The notes under the pieces are model-generated. The model did not search any database and was not told the origin of the DNA. It worked only from the letters and a program-made list of their open reading frames with translations. From Fictibacillus terranigra (lineage in GTDB: Bacteria > Bacillota > Bacilli > Bacillales > Fictibacillaceae), in assembly GCF_030412265.1 (NCBI RefSeq), contig NZ_JAUHLN010000001.1:248001-312000 (forward strand): DNA of 64,000 nt, written 5' to 3'. The translations under genes and the position numbers were made by a program. The number at the start of each line of letters is the position of its first letter. Position 1 is the stretch's first letter. Shown here piece by piece: positions 18,094 to 26,705 of the stretch.

Positions 18094-19775
18094 AAAACCG
18101 TGACCGGCGTTTTACACTCCTCCTGCTGATTCCGGTTATCCTCGTCCTGGTGGCCTATGTCCTTTATCCATCTCTTCGCACACTGATCGAGAGTTTCCAT
18201 CACAAAGGGGGATGGAACCTTAAAAACTATGAAACCTTCTTTGGTACAGAAAGCCGGTCCAACCTGCGGGCACTGTGGAACTCCGTCTATATTTCACTTT
18301 TAAGTGTACTGTTCTCGGCACTGATCGGCGTGCCGCTGGCCTTCATCTTCAATAAGTATGAATTTCCGGGGAGAAGCTTCTTTTCCAGTGCCGCGATTCT
18401 GCCGATTGTCCTTCCGTCCCTTGTCGGAGTGATGGCGTTTATGTTCCTTTATGGTGAGTCCGGCCTGGTGCCAAATGCAATAAAAGACCTGCTCGGGCTG
18501 AAACATGTTCCGTTTAAGATCGGCGGGGTTTCGGGCATCCTCATTGTTCATGCCTACACGATGTATGTGTACTTCTATATGACAGTCTCCAGCACCATCC
18601 GCAGCATTGATCCATCCCTTGAGGAAGCGGCCTATAACCTTGGAGCGGGAAGGTTTACCGTATTTAGAAAAGTAACGCTTCCCCTTTTAACGCCTGCCAT
18701 TGTCGGTGCATCTCTTTTGGTATTCATGACCTCCATGGCTTCCTTTAGCGCACCTTTCCTGCTGGCGGGTGGGTTCAGGGTGCTGAGTCTGCAAATCTAC
18801 TTTTCTAAAGTAAACGGCAACCTGCAGATGGCGGCTGCACAATCTGTTATTTTATCCGTCGTTTCGATATCCTTTCTCCTGTTTATGAGGTGGTATCAGA
18901 ACCGGCGAGATTACAGAATGGCTACGAAAGGAATCGGAGCCCATCGAAGTGAGATTAAGAATCCTTTTTTGAAAGGGTCGATGGTGATCCTGGGGGTTTT
19001 AGGCGTAATCATCCTCCTGCTTCCCCATGCAACAATCCTTATTCTGTCCCTTGTTCCTGATGGGACATGGACGTATCAGACGTATCCATCCGTTTTTAAT
19101 ATTGAGAATTATTTATTTCTGTTTACCGAGCCAAAAATCTGGGATCCTGTACGGAATAGTTTAATTCTGGCGTTCCTTGCGACGCTTGGAAATCTCGTGT
19201 TCGGTGTGCTGACCTCGTATGTTCTCGTGAAACGAAAATTTTATGGCAAGAATATGCTGGATATCATGGTGATGCTCCCTTGGGCGCTTCCCGCCACTGT
19301 AGTGGGGATGAATCTGATTTTGGCATTTAACGAACCATCTCCCTTTACGTTTGGCAACATCCTGGTCGGTACGTTTTGGATTTTGCCGCTGGCATATTTT
19401 ATCCGCCATATTCCACTTGTCGTGCGTTCAACGAATGCTTCGCTTGAGCAGCTGGATGACTCGCTTGAGGAAGCGGCGAGAAACCTTGGTGCAGGGTGGT
19501 TCTACTTATTTCGAAGGGTCGTGCTTCCACTGGTCATGCCTGGAATAATGGCCGGTACACTGCTTGCTTTTGTGGAGGCGGTTGGGGAATTTCCAACCTC
19601 GGTCCTGTTGTACACCTTAAGCAACCGTCCGATCTCCATTGAAATCATGAACCAGCTCCGAATGTTTAATATGGGGCAGGCAGCCGCGTATGGAATGATT
19701 CAGATCAGCTTAATCGGTCTTGTGCTGTTCATATCCAATAAGTTTTTTGGCATTAAAGCAGAGCGCTCTCTCTAA
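18090..19775 (+). CDS. Fused two-domain ABC permease, iron(III) type
   Basis: A 561-residue membrane protein made of two tandem BPD_transp_1 units, each with an EAA loop (EEAAYNLGAGRFTVFRKVTLP and EEAARNLGAGWFYLFRRVVLP). A single polypeptide therefore supplies both halves of the channel, as in FbpB-type iron and some thiamine or phosphonate importers. The start at 18090 overlaps the ATPase stop and has SD AAGGAG. About 12 membrane segments are visible. It is 18 nt upstream of the lyase gene. Confidence 0.9.
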   Translation: MKNRDRRFTLLLLIPVILVLVAYVLYPSLRTLIESFHHKGGWNLKNYETFFGTESRSNLRALWNSVYISLLSVLFSALIGVPLAFIFNKYEFPGRSFFSSAAILPIVLPSLVGVMAFMFLYGESGLVPNAIKDLLGLKHVPFKIGGVSGILIVHAYTMYVYFYMTVSSTIRSIDPSLEEAAYNLGAGRFTVFRKVTLPLLTPAIVGASLLVFMTSMASFSAPFLLAGGFRVLSLQIYFSKVNGNLQMAAAQSVILSVVSISFLLFMRWYQNRRDYRMATKGIGAHRSEIKNPFLKGSMVILGVLGVIILLLPHATILILSLVPDGTWTYQTYPSVFNIENYLFLFTEPKIWDPVRNSLILAFLATLGNLVFGVLTSYVLVKRKFYGKNMLDIMVMLPWALPATVVGMNLILAFNEPSPFTFGNILVGTFWILPLAYFIRHIPLVVRSTNASLEQLDDSLEEAARNLGAGWFYLFRRVVLPLVMPGIMAGTLLAFVEAVGEFPTSVLLYTLSNRPISIEIMNQLRMFNMGQAAAYGMIQISLIGLVLFISNKFFGIKAERSL

Positions 19776-19793
19776 AAACAAGGAGGCGAAGAC

Positions 19794-21302
19794 GTGAAAA
19801 CAAAAGATGAATTTATCCGCGATGAAGGAGTGTCGTTCCCCGGCAAAACATATGAAGAACATCTTCTGAGGCATGTGTTCAACGATCAGCGGGACTATCT
19901 GTTTAAAGAGATGTTCGCGATTCACCGGGCACATGTGGTGATGCTTGCAGAACAGGATATCCTTGGGAAAGAAGAAGCGGGGGCCATTCTTGCCGGCGTT
20001 GAGAAGGTGAGGAAGATCGATTACCGGCAGCTGAATTATGACCCGCTCTTTGAAGATTTGTTTTTTATGATGGAAAGCCGGCTCGCAGACGAAATAGGGG
20101 CAGATCTAGCCGGTAAGGTCCATATTGCGCGGAGCCGAAACGACATGGGGGTAGCGATGTACCGGCTGGTCTTGCGAAGGCATATACTTACACTCATCCA
20201 ACATGCGCTCCTGCTCGGCGGGTCGCTTCTGGAGCAGGCGAAGGACCATGCTGAGACGGTCATGACCGCTTATACCCACACTCAGCCCGCCCAGCCAACA
20301 ACGCTTGGCCATTATCTGCTTGCGATCTATGATGTCGTCAATAGAGACGTTCGCCGGCTCTGGTCTGCCTATGAAGGTGTCAACCGGTCACCGCTTGGAG
20401 CAGCCGCGCTTGCCACGACAAGCTTTCCGATCAGCAGAGACCGCGTACGAGACCTTTTAGGGTTTGGAGGTATTGTAGAAAACTCCTATGATGCCATCGC
20501 TGGCGGGGACTATCTCCTGGAAACAGCGAGCGCTGTCATGACGCTCATGATCAATTCTGGCCGCTGGATTCAGGATCTGCTCCTTCAAGCCACACGGGAA
20601 TTTGGAGTGATCCGCGTGGCCGATCCATACGTGCAGATCTCAAGCATCATGCCGCAAAAACGGAATCCGGTGTCGATCGAGCATTCGCGCTCACTCGCCA
20701 GTTCAGCAGCCGGTGAAGCACTGGCGGCCATTCAGATGATCCATAACACCCCGTTCGGTGACATCGTGGATACCGAAGATGACCTGCAGCCTCATCTGTA
20801 CCGCAGCTATGAGAAAGCTTCACGTGTTCTGCAGCTCATGCATGCCGTCATCCGAACGATGGAAGTGGATGCGCAAAAGACATCAAAGCGTGCGAACCAA
20901 TCCTGCATCACGATTACAGAGCTTTCGGATGTGCTCGCCCGGGATAAAGGCGTGCCTTTCAGAAAAGCGCATCAGATTGCGAGCGCCGTTTCAAAAAAAT
21001 GTACATCCGCAGGGAAAGAATTGAACGAAATACCAGTCACAGAAGCGAACGAATGGATCAGCACGGTCTATCCTGCATCTTTAACGGAAGAAGAGTGGAG
21101 GGGCATCGTCTGTCCCCGCGAATTTGTCCATCGCCGAAAAATTCAGGGCGGCCCAAATCCGGAAGAAGTAAAGCGAATGATTTCGGAGCGTGAGGAAGAG
21201 CTTTTCATGATGGATCAAACACATCAAAACGAGAAAGAGCGCTTGCGGCAGGCGGACCAGTCACTGGATCGCGCAGTTCATCATTTCATCGCAGGCAAGT
21301 AA
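19794..21302 (+). CDS. Argininosuccinate-lyase-like enzyme of an importer operon
   Basis: A 502-residue member of the fumarase/aspartase superfamily, ArgH branch. Landmarks: KVHIARSRNDMGVAMYRL, YTHTQPAQPTTLGHYLL and the catalytic loop ISSIMPQKRNPVSIEH (about residues 282-297), where ArgH usually has MPQKKNPD. The family removes fumarate from N-substituted aspartates. No other arginine gene is nearby, and the gene is last in an importer operon, so a catabolic role on an imported N-succinyl or malyl-type compound is more likely than arginine synthesis. Relatives in this branch include EDDS lyase. GTG start with SD AGGAGG. The last about 40 residues are a charged extension. Confidence 0.82.
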   Translation: MKTKDEFIRDEGVSFPGKTYEEHLLRHVFNDQRDYLFKEMFAIHRAHVVMLAEQDILGKEEAGAILAGVEKVRKIDYRQLNYDPLFEDLFFMMESRLADEIGADLAGKVHIARSRNDMGVAMYRLVLRRHILTLIQHALLLGGSLLEQAKDHAETVMTAYTHTQPAQPTTLGHYLLAIYDVVNRDVRRLWSAYEGVNRSPLGAAALATTSFPISRDRVRDLLGFGGIVENSYDAIAGGDYLLETASAVMTLMINSGRWIQDLLLQATREFGVIRVADPYVQISSIMPQKRNPVSIEHSRSLASSAAGEALAAIQMIHNTPFGDIVDTEDDLQPHLYRSYEKASRVLQLMHAVIRTMEVDAQKTSKRANQSCITITELSDVLARDKGVPFRKAHQIASAVSKKCTSAGKELNEIPVTEANEWISTVYPASLTEEEWRGIVCPREFVHRRKIQGGPNPEEVKRMISEREEELFMMDQTHQNEKERLRQADQSLDRAVHHFIAGK

Positions 21303-21325
21303 GCCCTCCCTCGCCGGAGGGCTTA
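21300..21325. terminator. Hairpin shared by two convergent stops
   Basis: TAAGCCCTCC and GGAGGGCTTA pair over 10 bp around a 6-nt loop. Each arm contains the stop codon of one of the two convergent genes. There is no long T tract, so termination strength is uncertain. Confidence 0.6.
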
Positions 21326-22078
21326 TGGCTGCAATAAATGATGCATGATCCTGTCTCGGTCATCAAAAAATTGCTTCATGATCTGATAGTGGTTTGTTTC
21401 TTCCAGCGATGTCTCCTGCAAGCCCTCTTCGGTCAGCTCGACAATTTTAGCCGATGGATACGACATGATGATCGGTGAGTGAGTCGCGATGATGAACTGG
21501 GAGTTGTCATGGACAAGCTCATGAATGCGTGAGACCATGGACAGCTGCCGGAGCGGAGAGAGAGCGGCCTCAGGCTCGTCCAGGATATAGATGCCCTTTC
21601 CTCGAAACCGGTTCAAGAACGTGGCGAAGAACGCCTCCCCGTGCGACTGCTCGTGAAGGGACTTTCCGCCGAATGAATCAATAACTTTTGGACCGAAAGC
21701 AAACTCATTGTCCATCTCTTCAATATTGGAAGCCACATTATAGAAGCTTTCGGCACGCAGGAAGAATCCGTCTTTCGGCCGCTCGGTTCCTCTGACAACG
21801 GTAAGGTAATCATCGAGATGGGAATGGGAATCGTACGTTGTAAAATTAAAGTTTAGGGAGCCGCCTTCCGCATTGAAGCCCATGGCGACCGCTATTGCTT
21901 CGAGCAGCGTCGATTTCCCCATCCCGTTCTCTCCGACGACAAAGGTCACGTTCGGATGGAGCGTCAATTCCTCCAGCGCCTTAACGGCTGACAGGTTGAA
22001 CGGAAACTCCCCAAAAGACGGAACCTTATCCCTTTTCAGCTTAATGCTTCGGTAAAAAGGAGATTGTAATTCTCTCAT
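21323..22078 (-). CDS. AAA-family ATPase, single-domain ABC/SMC-like
   Basis: A 251-residue predicted ATPase with Walker A GENGMGKST (about residues 47-55), a signature-like SHGEAFFATF, Walker B KGIYILDEPEAALSP and switch region IIATHSPIIMSYPSAKI. This matches the AAA_21/AAA_23-type predicted ATPases often annotated as YeeE/YifB-unrelated ABC proteins; the role is unknown, and no partner nuclease or toxin gene is adjacent. The ATG at 22078 follows AGAGGTGG. It is convergent with the lyase gene and not obviously part of that system. Confidence 0.8.
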   Translation of the reverse strand: MRELQSPFYRSIKLKRDKVPSFGEFPFNLSAVKALEELTLHPNVTFVVGENGMGKSTLLEAIAVAMGFNAEGGSLNFNFTTYDSHSHLDDYLTVVRGTERPKDGFFLRAESFYNVASNIEEMDNEFAFGPKVIDSFGGKSLHEQSHGEAFFATFLNRFRGKGIYILDEPEAALSPLRQLSMVSRIHELVHDNSQFIIATHSPIIMSYPSAKIVELTEEGLQETSLEETNHYQIMKQFFDDRDRIMHHLLQP

Positions 22079-22149
22079 AGCCACCTCTTACAAAATAGGA
22101 TTGAATTTATTATATCGTTTAATTAGGGGAGATAAGAACTAAAGCAGCC

Positions 22150-23019
22150 TTAAGAAATAGATTTTTTTGCCAGTTGAATGAAAGCATCAGCTGCCGGTGA
22201 CCGCCTGTCAAGAGAGTGAACGGCTAAGCCGATGGTTCGGTAACAGCTTTCTTTGATGGCGACGGATGCAGCGGTTGTTCTGGCACCACCCTGCAGAACC
22301 AGTTCAGGGACGATGCTGACCCCCAGCTCGTTTTCCACCATAGCGATAATCGTTTGGTTGTCTGCAATTTCGCAAAAGATAGGGGGCTGGATTTTGTTCT
22401 CTTTAAATAGCTCCTTGATCAATTCATCACAGCCGGCTTTTGGCATGATAAAAGGCTCATTGCTCATCTCATGGATGCTGATTCTTTTTCTCCTTTTCAG
22501 CTTGTGGCCGGCAGGGAGGAGGATCTTGAGGTGATCCTCCATAATCGGAATAAAATCAAGGTGATCTGAGGCAGAAGACGTGAGGAAACCGATATCAATC
22601 TTTCCTGAAGTGATCATTTGCCTGATCTCCTCGTATCCCCCTTCGTAGATCTTTGTTTGAATACCCGGAAAGTCCTGATGAAAATTTTTTAAGATCGAAG
22701 GCAGCAGGCTAGCCGATACGCTTGGAAATGTACCGATGCGGATCGTTCCGACTTTTAAACCGTTAAGCAGCCCTGCTTCTTGTTTCATCCGTTCGGTGAG
22801 ATCCAAAATCTCCTGGATGTATTCCATCATCCACTTTCCTTCACTCGTTAACGTTATGCCGGTGCGCCCTCTGTTTACTAACGTTATTTCCAATTCTGCT
22901 TCCAATCCCCGGATCGCATGGCTGACCGCCGATTGAGTAAGACCGAGTTTTTCCCCTGCTCTGGTAAAACTTTCTGTCTCTACGACGGTCTTAAAAACCT
23001 CATACTGAAGCAATGTCAT
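22150..23019 (-). CDS. LysR-family transcriptional regulator
   Basis: A 289-residue LysR regulator: N-terminal winged helix (ESFTRAGEKLGLTQSAVSHAIRGLEAEL) and a periplasmic-binding-protein-like effector domain from about residue 90. The start at 23019 is supported by AGGTGGGGA 7 nt upstream; the in-frame ATG at 23040 lacks an SD. It is divergent from the PhzF-family gene, with a palindrome between them, so that gene is the probable target. Confidence 0.9.
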   Translation of the reverse strand: MTLLQYEVFKTVVETESFTRAGEKLGLTQSAVSHAIRGLEAELEITLVNRGRTGITLTSEGKWMMEYIQEILDLTERMKQEAGLLNGLKVGTIRIGTFPSVSASLLPSILKNFHQDFPGIQTKIYEGGYEEIRQMITSGKIDIGFLTSSASDHLDFIPIMEDHLKILLPAGHKLKRRKRISIHEMSNEPFIMPKAGCDELIKELFKENKIQPPIFCEIADNQTIIAMVENELGVSIVPELVLQGGARTTAASVAIKESCYRTIGLAVHSLDRRSPAADAFIQLAKKSIS

Positions 23020-23071
23020 AAACCAATCCCCACCTAACATTAATATTTTTCATGCTGTTTATTATAAACAT

Positions 23072-23086
23072 TCATTTGATTAATGA
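23072..23086. promoter_or_regulatory. Palindrome between LysR and PhzF genes
   Basis: TCATTTGATTAATGA is a perfect palindrome with 5-bp arms, in the 114-nt divergent intergenic region. It is of the size of a LysR box (T-N11-A type), and is a candidate site for the adjacent regulator. Confidence 0.4.
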
Positions 23087-23133
23087 TAATGGTGAACATA
23101 TGATGAGAGCAAGAAACCACTAGGGGGAGTAAG

Positions 23134-24057
23134 ATGAAACCTTTAACGTATACGCTTGTAGATGTATTTACAGACCAGCCTTTCAGCGGAAATCAGCTGG
23201 CGGTTTTTCAGGATGACGGCGGATTAACGACAGAAATGATGCAAAAAATCGCAAGAGAGCTGAATCTATCGGAAACTGTATTTGTCCTGTCGCCCAGCAA
23301 TCCTTCAAACGATAAAAAGCTTCGTATTTTCACACCAGAGATGGAGCTGCCGATGGCTGGACACCCGACCCTGGGGACGGGCTATGTGCTGGCTGACCAG
23401 GGAATGCTTCCCGCATCTGAAGGTAAGAATGAGTGGGTATTTGAAGAAGTTGTCGGTGATATTCCCGTTACCGTCCATATCGACAAAGGACGTGTCTTAA
23501 CCGTTGAAATGAACCAGCCGATGCCACAGTTCGGAGAATATTTTGAAGACAGAGAACGGGCAGCACAATTGCTTTCTCTTTCCCCTGACGATTTAAATGG
23601 TGGATGGCCGATCCAAACGGTATCAACCGCAGTCCCCTTCTTATTTATCCCTGTTCGATCGCTCGATGCCATGAAACGCATCAACTTCCGGACAGATATT
23701 TGGGAGAAATATTTCAGTCAAAGCCCTTCAACGAAGCACATCTTCACATTTACAGCGGAAACCGAAATGAAGGATTCCACTGTTCACAGCCGGATGTTTG
23801 CTCCGGCGATGGGGATACCTGAAGATCCTGCGACAGGGGCAGCAAGCGGACCGTTAGGCGCCTATATTGTTGAGCATACGGATATTGTCCAAAGTGAACA
23901 AGGAATGTATCGTATTCGAAGTGAACAGGGCTTTGAAATGGGGAGACCAAGCATCATTGATATTACGGTTCGCAAAGAAAGGGAATACGAGGAAGTTAGA
24001 ATTGGAGGCCGCAGCGTGATCATGGGTTCGGGAGAGCTGCTGATCCGTCAGGAGTAA
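23134..24057 (+). CDS. PhzF-family isomerase-like protein
   Basis: A 307-residue member of the PhzF/YddE family, which share the diaminopimelate-epimerase fold. It opens with the family pattern YTLVDVFTDQPFSGNQLAVF, with ELNLSETVFV (catalytic Glu of PhzF is in this region), PMAGHPTLGTGYVL and EDPATGAASGPLGAY. Phenazine synthesis is not implied because no other phz genes are present; most Bacillus homologues have unknown substrates. SD TAGGGGGAG. Divergent from the LysR regulator. Confidence 0.88.
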   Translation: MKPLTYTLVDVFTDQPFSGNQLAVFQDDGGLTTEMMQKIARELNLSETVFVLSPSNPSNDKKLRIFTPEMELPMAGHPTLGTGYVLADQGMLPASEGKNEWVFEEVVGDIPVTVHIDKGRVLTVEMNQPMPQFGEYFEDRERAAQLLSLSPDDLNGGWPIQTVSTAVPFLFIPVRSLDAMKRINFRTDIWEKYFSQSPSTKHIFTFTAETEMKDSTVHSRMFAPAMGIPEDPATGAASGPLGAYIVEHTDIVQSEQGMYRIRSEQGFEMGRPSIIDITVRKEREYEEVRIGGRSVIMGSGELLIRQE

Positions 24058-24146
24058 ATCACTTTTCGAGCGATGAGCCATTCCCCTGTCGCCACATATA
24101 CTGGCAAGAAGACTGAATTTCTTAAACATAAAGGGGAGCTAGCGCA

Positions 24147-24584
24147 ATGATAACCTTACCAGTCCCATCGAGATGGGGAGTCAGTGCGGAGGTCGGCGGC
24201 AGGCCGCTCATTTGGGGAACAGTCGTGTTCAACTCCATTGAAGGCAATAAAATCAATGGCACCATCAATTTCCGGGGAGCCCCTATACCGATTCAGGGCT
24301 ATTGGACAGAAAATTCAAGGCAGATCTCATTTGATTCACCCTATGCCACGTTTGCAGGAAATCTGTTCATCTATGATGATCCACCGATTTCAACCCGCCA
24401 TTATTTGATCAACGGGCGTCTTTCCATGAAACCAACTTCGATGCTTGCGGGAGAATATGGAACATGGGTAGCTTCAACCAATGCCTATATAAGCGGAGGA
24501 GGGCAATCGGCCAGTCAGGAACAAATGCCTCCAGTGGGCGCCTTTACGACTTCTGATTACGCAGAGGGTGCGCCGCACAGGTGA
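24147..24584 (+). CDS. Unrecognised 145-residue protein
   Basis: A convincing gene: SD AAAGGGGAG before the ATG and a strong terminator just after the stop. I do not recognise the family. The sequence alternates hydrophobic and polar residues, is rich in Gly, Pro and aromatic residues (GAPIPIQGYW, DDPPISTRHYLINGRL, GEYGTWV), has no signal peptide or membrane segment, and looks like a compact beta-sheet protein with a flexible Gln/Ser/Pro-rich tail. It lies between PhzF and BrnQ with no obvious link to either. Confidence 0.7.
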   Translation: MITLPVPSRWGVSAEVGGRPLIWGTVVFNSIEGNKINGTINFRGAPIPIQGYWTENSRQISFDSPYATFAGNLFIYDDPPISTRHYLINGRLSMKPTSMLAGEYGTWVASTNAYISGGGQSASQEQMPPVGAFTTSDYAEGAPHR

Positions 24585-24594
24585 AATGAACACA

Positions 24595-24628
24595 AAAAAG
24601 CTGAATGAGAACGCTCATTCAGCTTTTT
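24595..24628. terminator. Bidirectional terminator before brnQ
   Basis: AAAAGCTGAATGAG and CTCATTCAGCTTTT form a 14-bp stem with a 4-nt loop and with A and T tracts on both sides. It serves the 145-residue gene and the convergent brnQ. Confidence 0.9.
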
Positions 24629-24642
24629 TTTACAAATTAAGT

Positions 24643-26001
24643 TTAAGATACTTTTCTGGTTTCTTTATGAGAGTGAAGAACCTTGCCACTCGATCTTAGA
24701 AGACTAACAACATAGCCTATAAGAGCCCCCGCGATCGCGGGAAGAATCCATCCAAGCCCTGTGTCGTAGAGAGGGAGGACGCTTGTGAAAAAGTCATTTA
24801 CACCATCGATCGGCAGGTGGGCTGCATTTAATCCATCAAATAAACTAACGATAAAGGTAAGCAGCAAGCTTCCTTGATATACTTCAGCACGCCCTTTAAA
24901 AAGATGGTGGGCAAAGCTTAAGAAAATGAGCATGATCGCCAGCGGATAGATCGCGGTGAGAACCGGTACTGAGATTGCGATCAATTCGTTCAAACCAAGA
25001 TTTGCGGTTAATGCACTGAACGCTGAAAGTACGATGGCCAGTGTCTTGTACGAAATTTTCGGGAAAACGCTGTGGAAATAAGCCGAACATGCGGTAACCA
25101 GTCCAACACTCGTCGTCAGACAGGCGACCGTGATCATCAGTCCCAAAAATAGATTTCCGAGTGAGCCGAAATAATAATTGGCTACAGCGGATAAAACCTC
25201 TCCGCCATTGCTTAAATTTCCAAGCTTCGAAACGCTGGAAGCTCCCATATAAGATAAAGAAGTATATACGATCGCCAATACTGCAGCTGCGATAATGGCT
25301 GCTTTCGCGCACGTTCTTGCGATGACTTTTTTATCGCTTCCCCTTTTTTCCTTGATGGCATTGATGATGATGATGCCAAAAACGAAAGCCGCCAATGTGT
25401 CCATCGTCAGGTAGCCTTCCTGAAACCCTTTAAAGAAAGAGTTTTGGACAAAATCCTTCGTTGGCGCAGAAATCGGTCCGATCGGATGAATAAAAGCAGC
25501 TGCCACTAATACTCCGATAAAGGTAAGCTTGATCGGTGTTAAAACCTTGCCTACAATATCCACAATTTTAGATGGATTGAGCGATAGTACGCACGTGATA
25601 CTGAAAAAGATGACCGTGAAAACCAATAACGGCAAATGGCCGCTGTTTTCCGGCAAAAAAGGCTTAACGCCGATTTCAAACGAAACACTTCCGGCTCTTG
25701 GCAATGCAAAGAGCGGGCCGATCGCCAGATAAAGAACAAAACTGTAGACGGCACTGAACCACGGGTGTACACGATTTCCCATCGCCCGGAGGTCGTCGCT
25801 TCCGGATATACCAAAAGCGAAAACGCCGAGCAGCGGTACACCGACTCCAGTGATCAAGAAACCAGCGGTAGCAATCCAAACATTGCTTCCTGCGGTTTGT
25901 CCGAGCATCGCCGGAAAGATTAAGTTGCCCGCTCCAAAGAAAAGAGCAAATAACATAAGGCCGATAACCAATGTATGTGAAGACTGAACTTTGTTAGACA
26001 C
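24643..26001 (-). CDS. brnQ: Branched-chain amino acid carrier
   Basis: A 452-residue LIVCS-family transporter with about 12 helices and the family start (LVIGLMLFALFFGAGNLIFPAMLGQ), importing leucine, isoleucine and valine by ion symport. GTG start at 26001 with SD GGAGG 9 nt upstream. A 15-nt palindrome resembling a CodY box lies just upstream, which would suit nutritional control. Monocistronic, with a terminator shared with the preceding gene. Confidence 0.92.
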   Translation of the reverse strand: MSNKVQSSHTLVIGLMLFALFFGAGNLIFPAMLGQTAGSNVWIATAGFLITGVGVPLLGVFAFGISGSDDLRAMGNRVHPWFSAVYSFVLYLAIGPLFALPRAGSVSFEIGVKPFLPENSGHLPLLVFTVIFFSITCVLSLNPSKIVDIVGKVLTPIKLTFIGVLVAAAFIHPIGPISAPTKDFVQNSFFKGFQEGYLTMDTLAAFVFGIIIINAIKEKRGSDKKVIARTCAKAAIIAAAVLAIVYTSLSYMGASSVSKLGNLSNGGEVLSAVANYYFGSLGNLFLGLMITVACLTTSVGLVTACSAYFHSVFPKISYKTLAIVLSAFSALTANLGLNELIAISVPVLTAIYPLAIMLIFLSFAHHLFKGRAEVYQGSLLLTFIVSLFDGLNAAHLPIDGVNDFFTSVLPLYDTGLGWILPAIAGALIGYVVSLLRSSGKVLHSHKETRKVS

Positions 26002-26021
26002 GAAAAAAACCTCCGAATTAG

Positions 26022-26036
26022 AATATTGTGAATATT
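26022..26036. promoter_or_regulatory. Possible CodY box upstream of brnQ
   Basis: AATATTGTGAATATT is a perfect palindrome with 6-bp arms and differs from the CodY consensus AATTTTCWGAAAATT at three positions. It lies 21 nt before the brnQ GTG. Confidence 0.4.
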
Positions 26037-26190
26037 TACTCCATGTCGTTTAATGTCGAATTCGGTGTCGAATACATTATTCGATGATAACATGCCTATA
26101 TAAAATTTCAAGGGTTAATTCAAAAGATTTTAGTAAATTTCAATTTTTCTTTTTTTATGGGGTTTCATTGGCAGTGTACCTGCTCAAAGG

Positions 26191-26505
26191 ATGCCGTTGA
26201 ATAAATATCGTCACAAAAATGGATATATTTTACCATTGAATAATGGACGGAGCAACGTAAGCGATCCTATCGGATCTGCAGGCCAAATACTCGATGTGCT
26301 TTACACATGCCGATTCCGTACTCTTCGCTATGACATCCTCGTGGAGAAGGGGTCTTTAGCCATTGAATGGCGAGACCGGAAAAATATTACTTGGAAGCAA
26401 ACCTTTACATCAAGCCAGCAAGGAACATTTCAAGCCACTGCAGCCCACAGTATTCATTCACTAAGGATAGAGGGGAACCAAACAAAAGAAGGCCGGCTGT
26501 TTTAA
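26191..26505 (+). CDS. Hypothetical 104-residue protein, doubtful start
   Basis: An open frame of 104 codons, Lys/Arg-rich and apparently beta-structured (GQILDVLYTCRFRTLRYDILVEKG, AIEWRDRKNITWKQTFTS). The ATG at 26191 has AAAGG directly against it and no well-spaced SD; the frame can be extended upstream only to an ATT. A strong terminator follows at 26576. It may be a real small gene, or one that has lost its start. I do not recognise it. Confidence 0.4.
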   Translation: MPLNKYRHKNGYILPLNNGRSNVSDPIGSAGQILDVLYTCRFRTLRYDILVEKGSLAIEWRDRKNITWKQTFTSSQQGTFQATAAHSIHSLRIEGNQTKEGRLF

Positions 26506-26575
26506 TAAAGTTTGCGCTAACTAGTGGGACTGGCCCTTTATCGTATGACGGTCCAGCAGCTGCTGCATTAACGAA

Positions 26576-26622
26576 AAAGCCCCGAAGGAACAGCCATTTT
26601 GGCTTTTCTTCGGGGCTTTCCA
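26576..26622. terminator. Bidirectional terminator with nested hairpin
   Basis: Outer 12-bp perfect stem AAAGCCCCGAAG / CTTCGGGGCTTT (26576-26587 with 26608-26619) enclosing a second small stem (AGCCA/TGGCT). It lies between the 104-residue frame and the convergent MFS gene. Confidence 0.8.
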
Positions 26623-26705
26623 CTTCTCCAATATCGTTCCGAATGTAACGATTCCGATTTAAAAAGGCTATCTTTTTAAAACGAAGCACTGAAACAACGA
26701 TTAGG

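Noticed and set aside
23134-24057. Phenazine biosynthesis cluster
   Set aside because: Only a PhzF-family protein is present; no other phz genes occur in the window.
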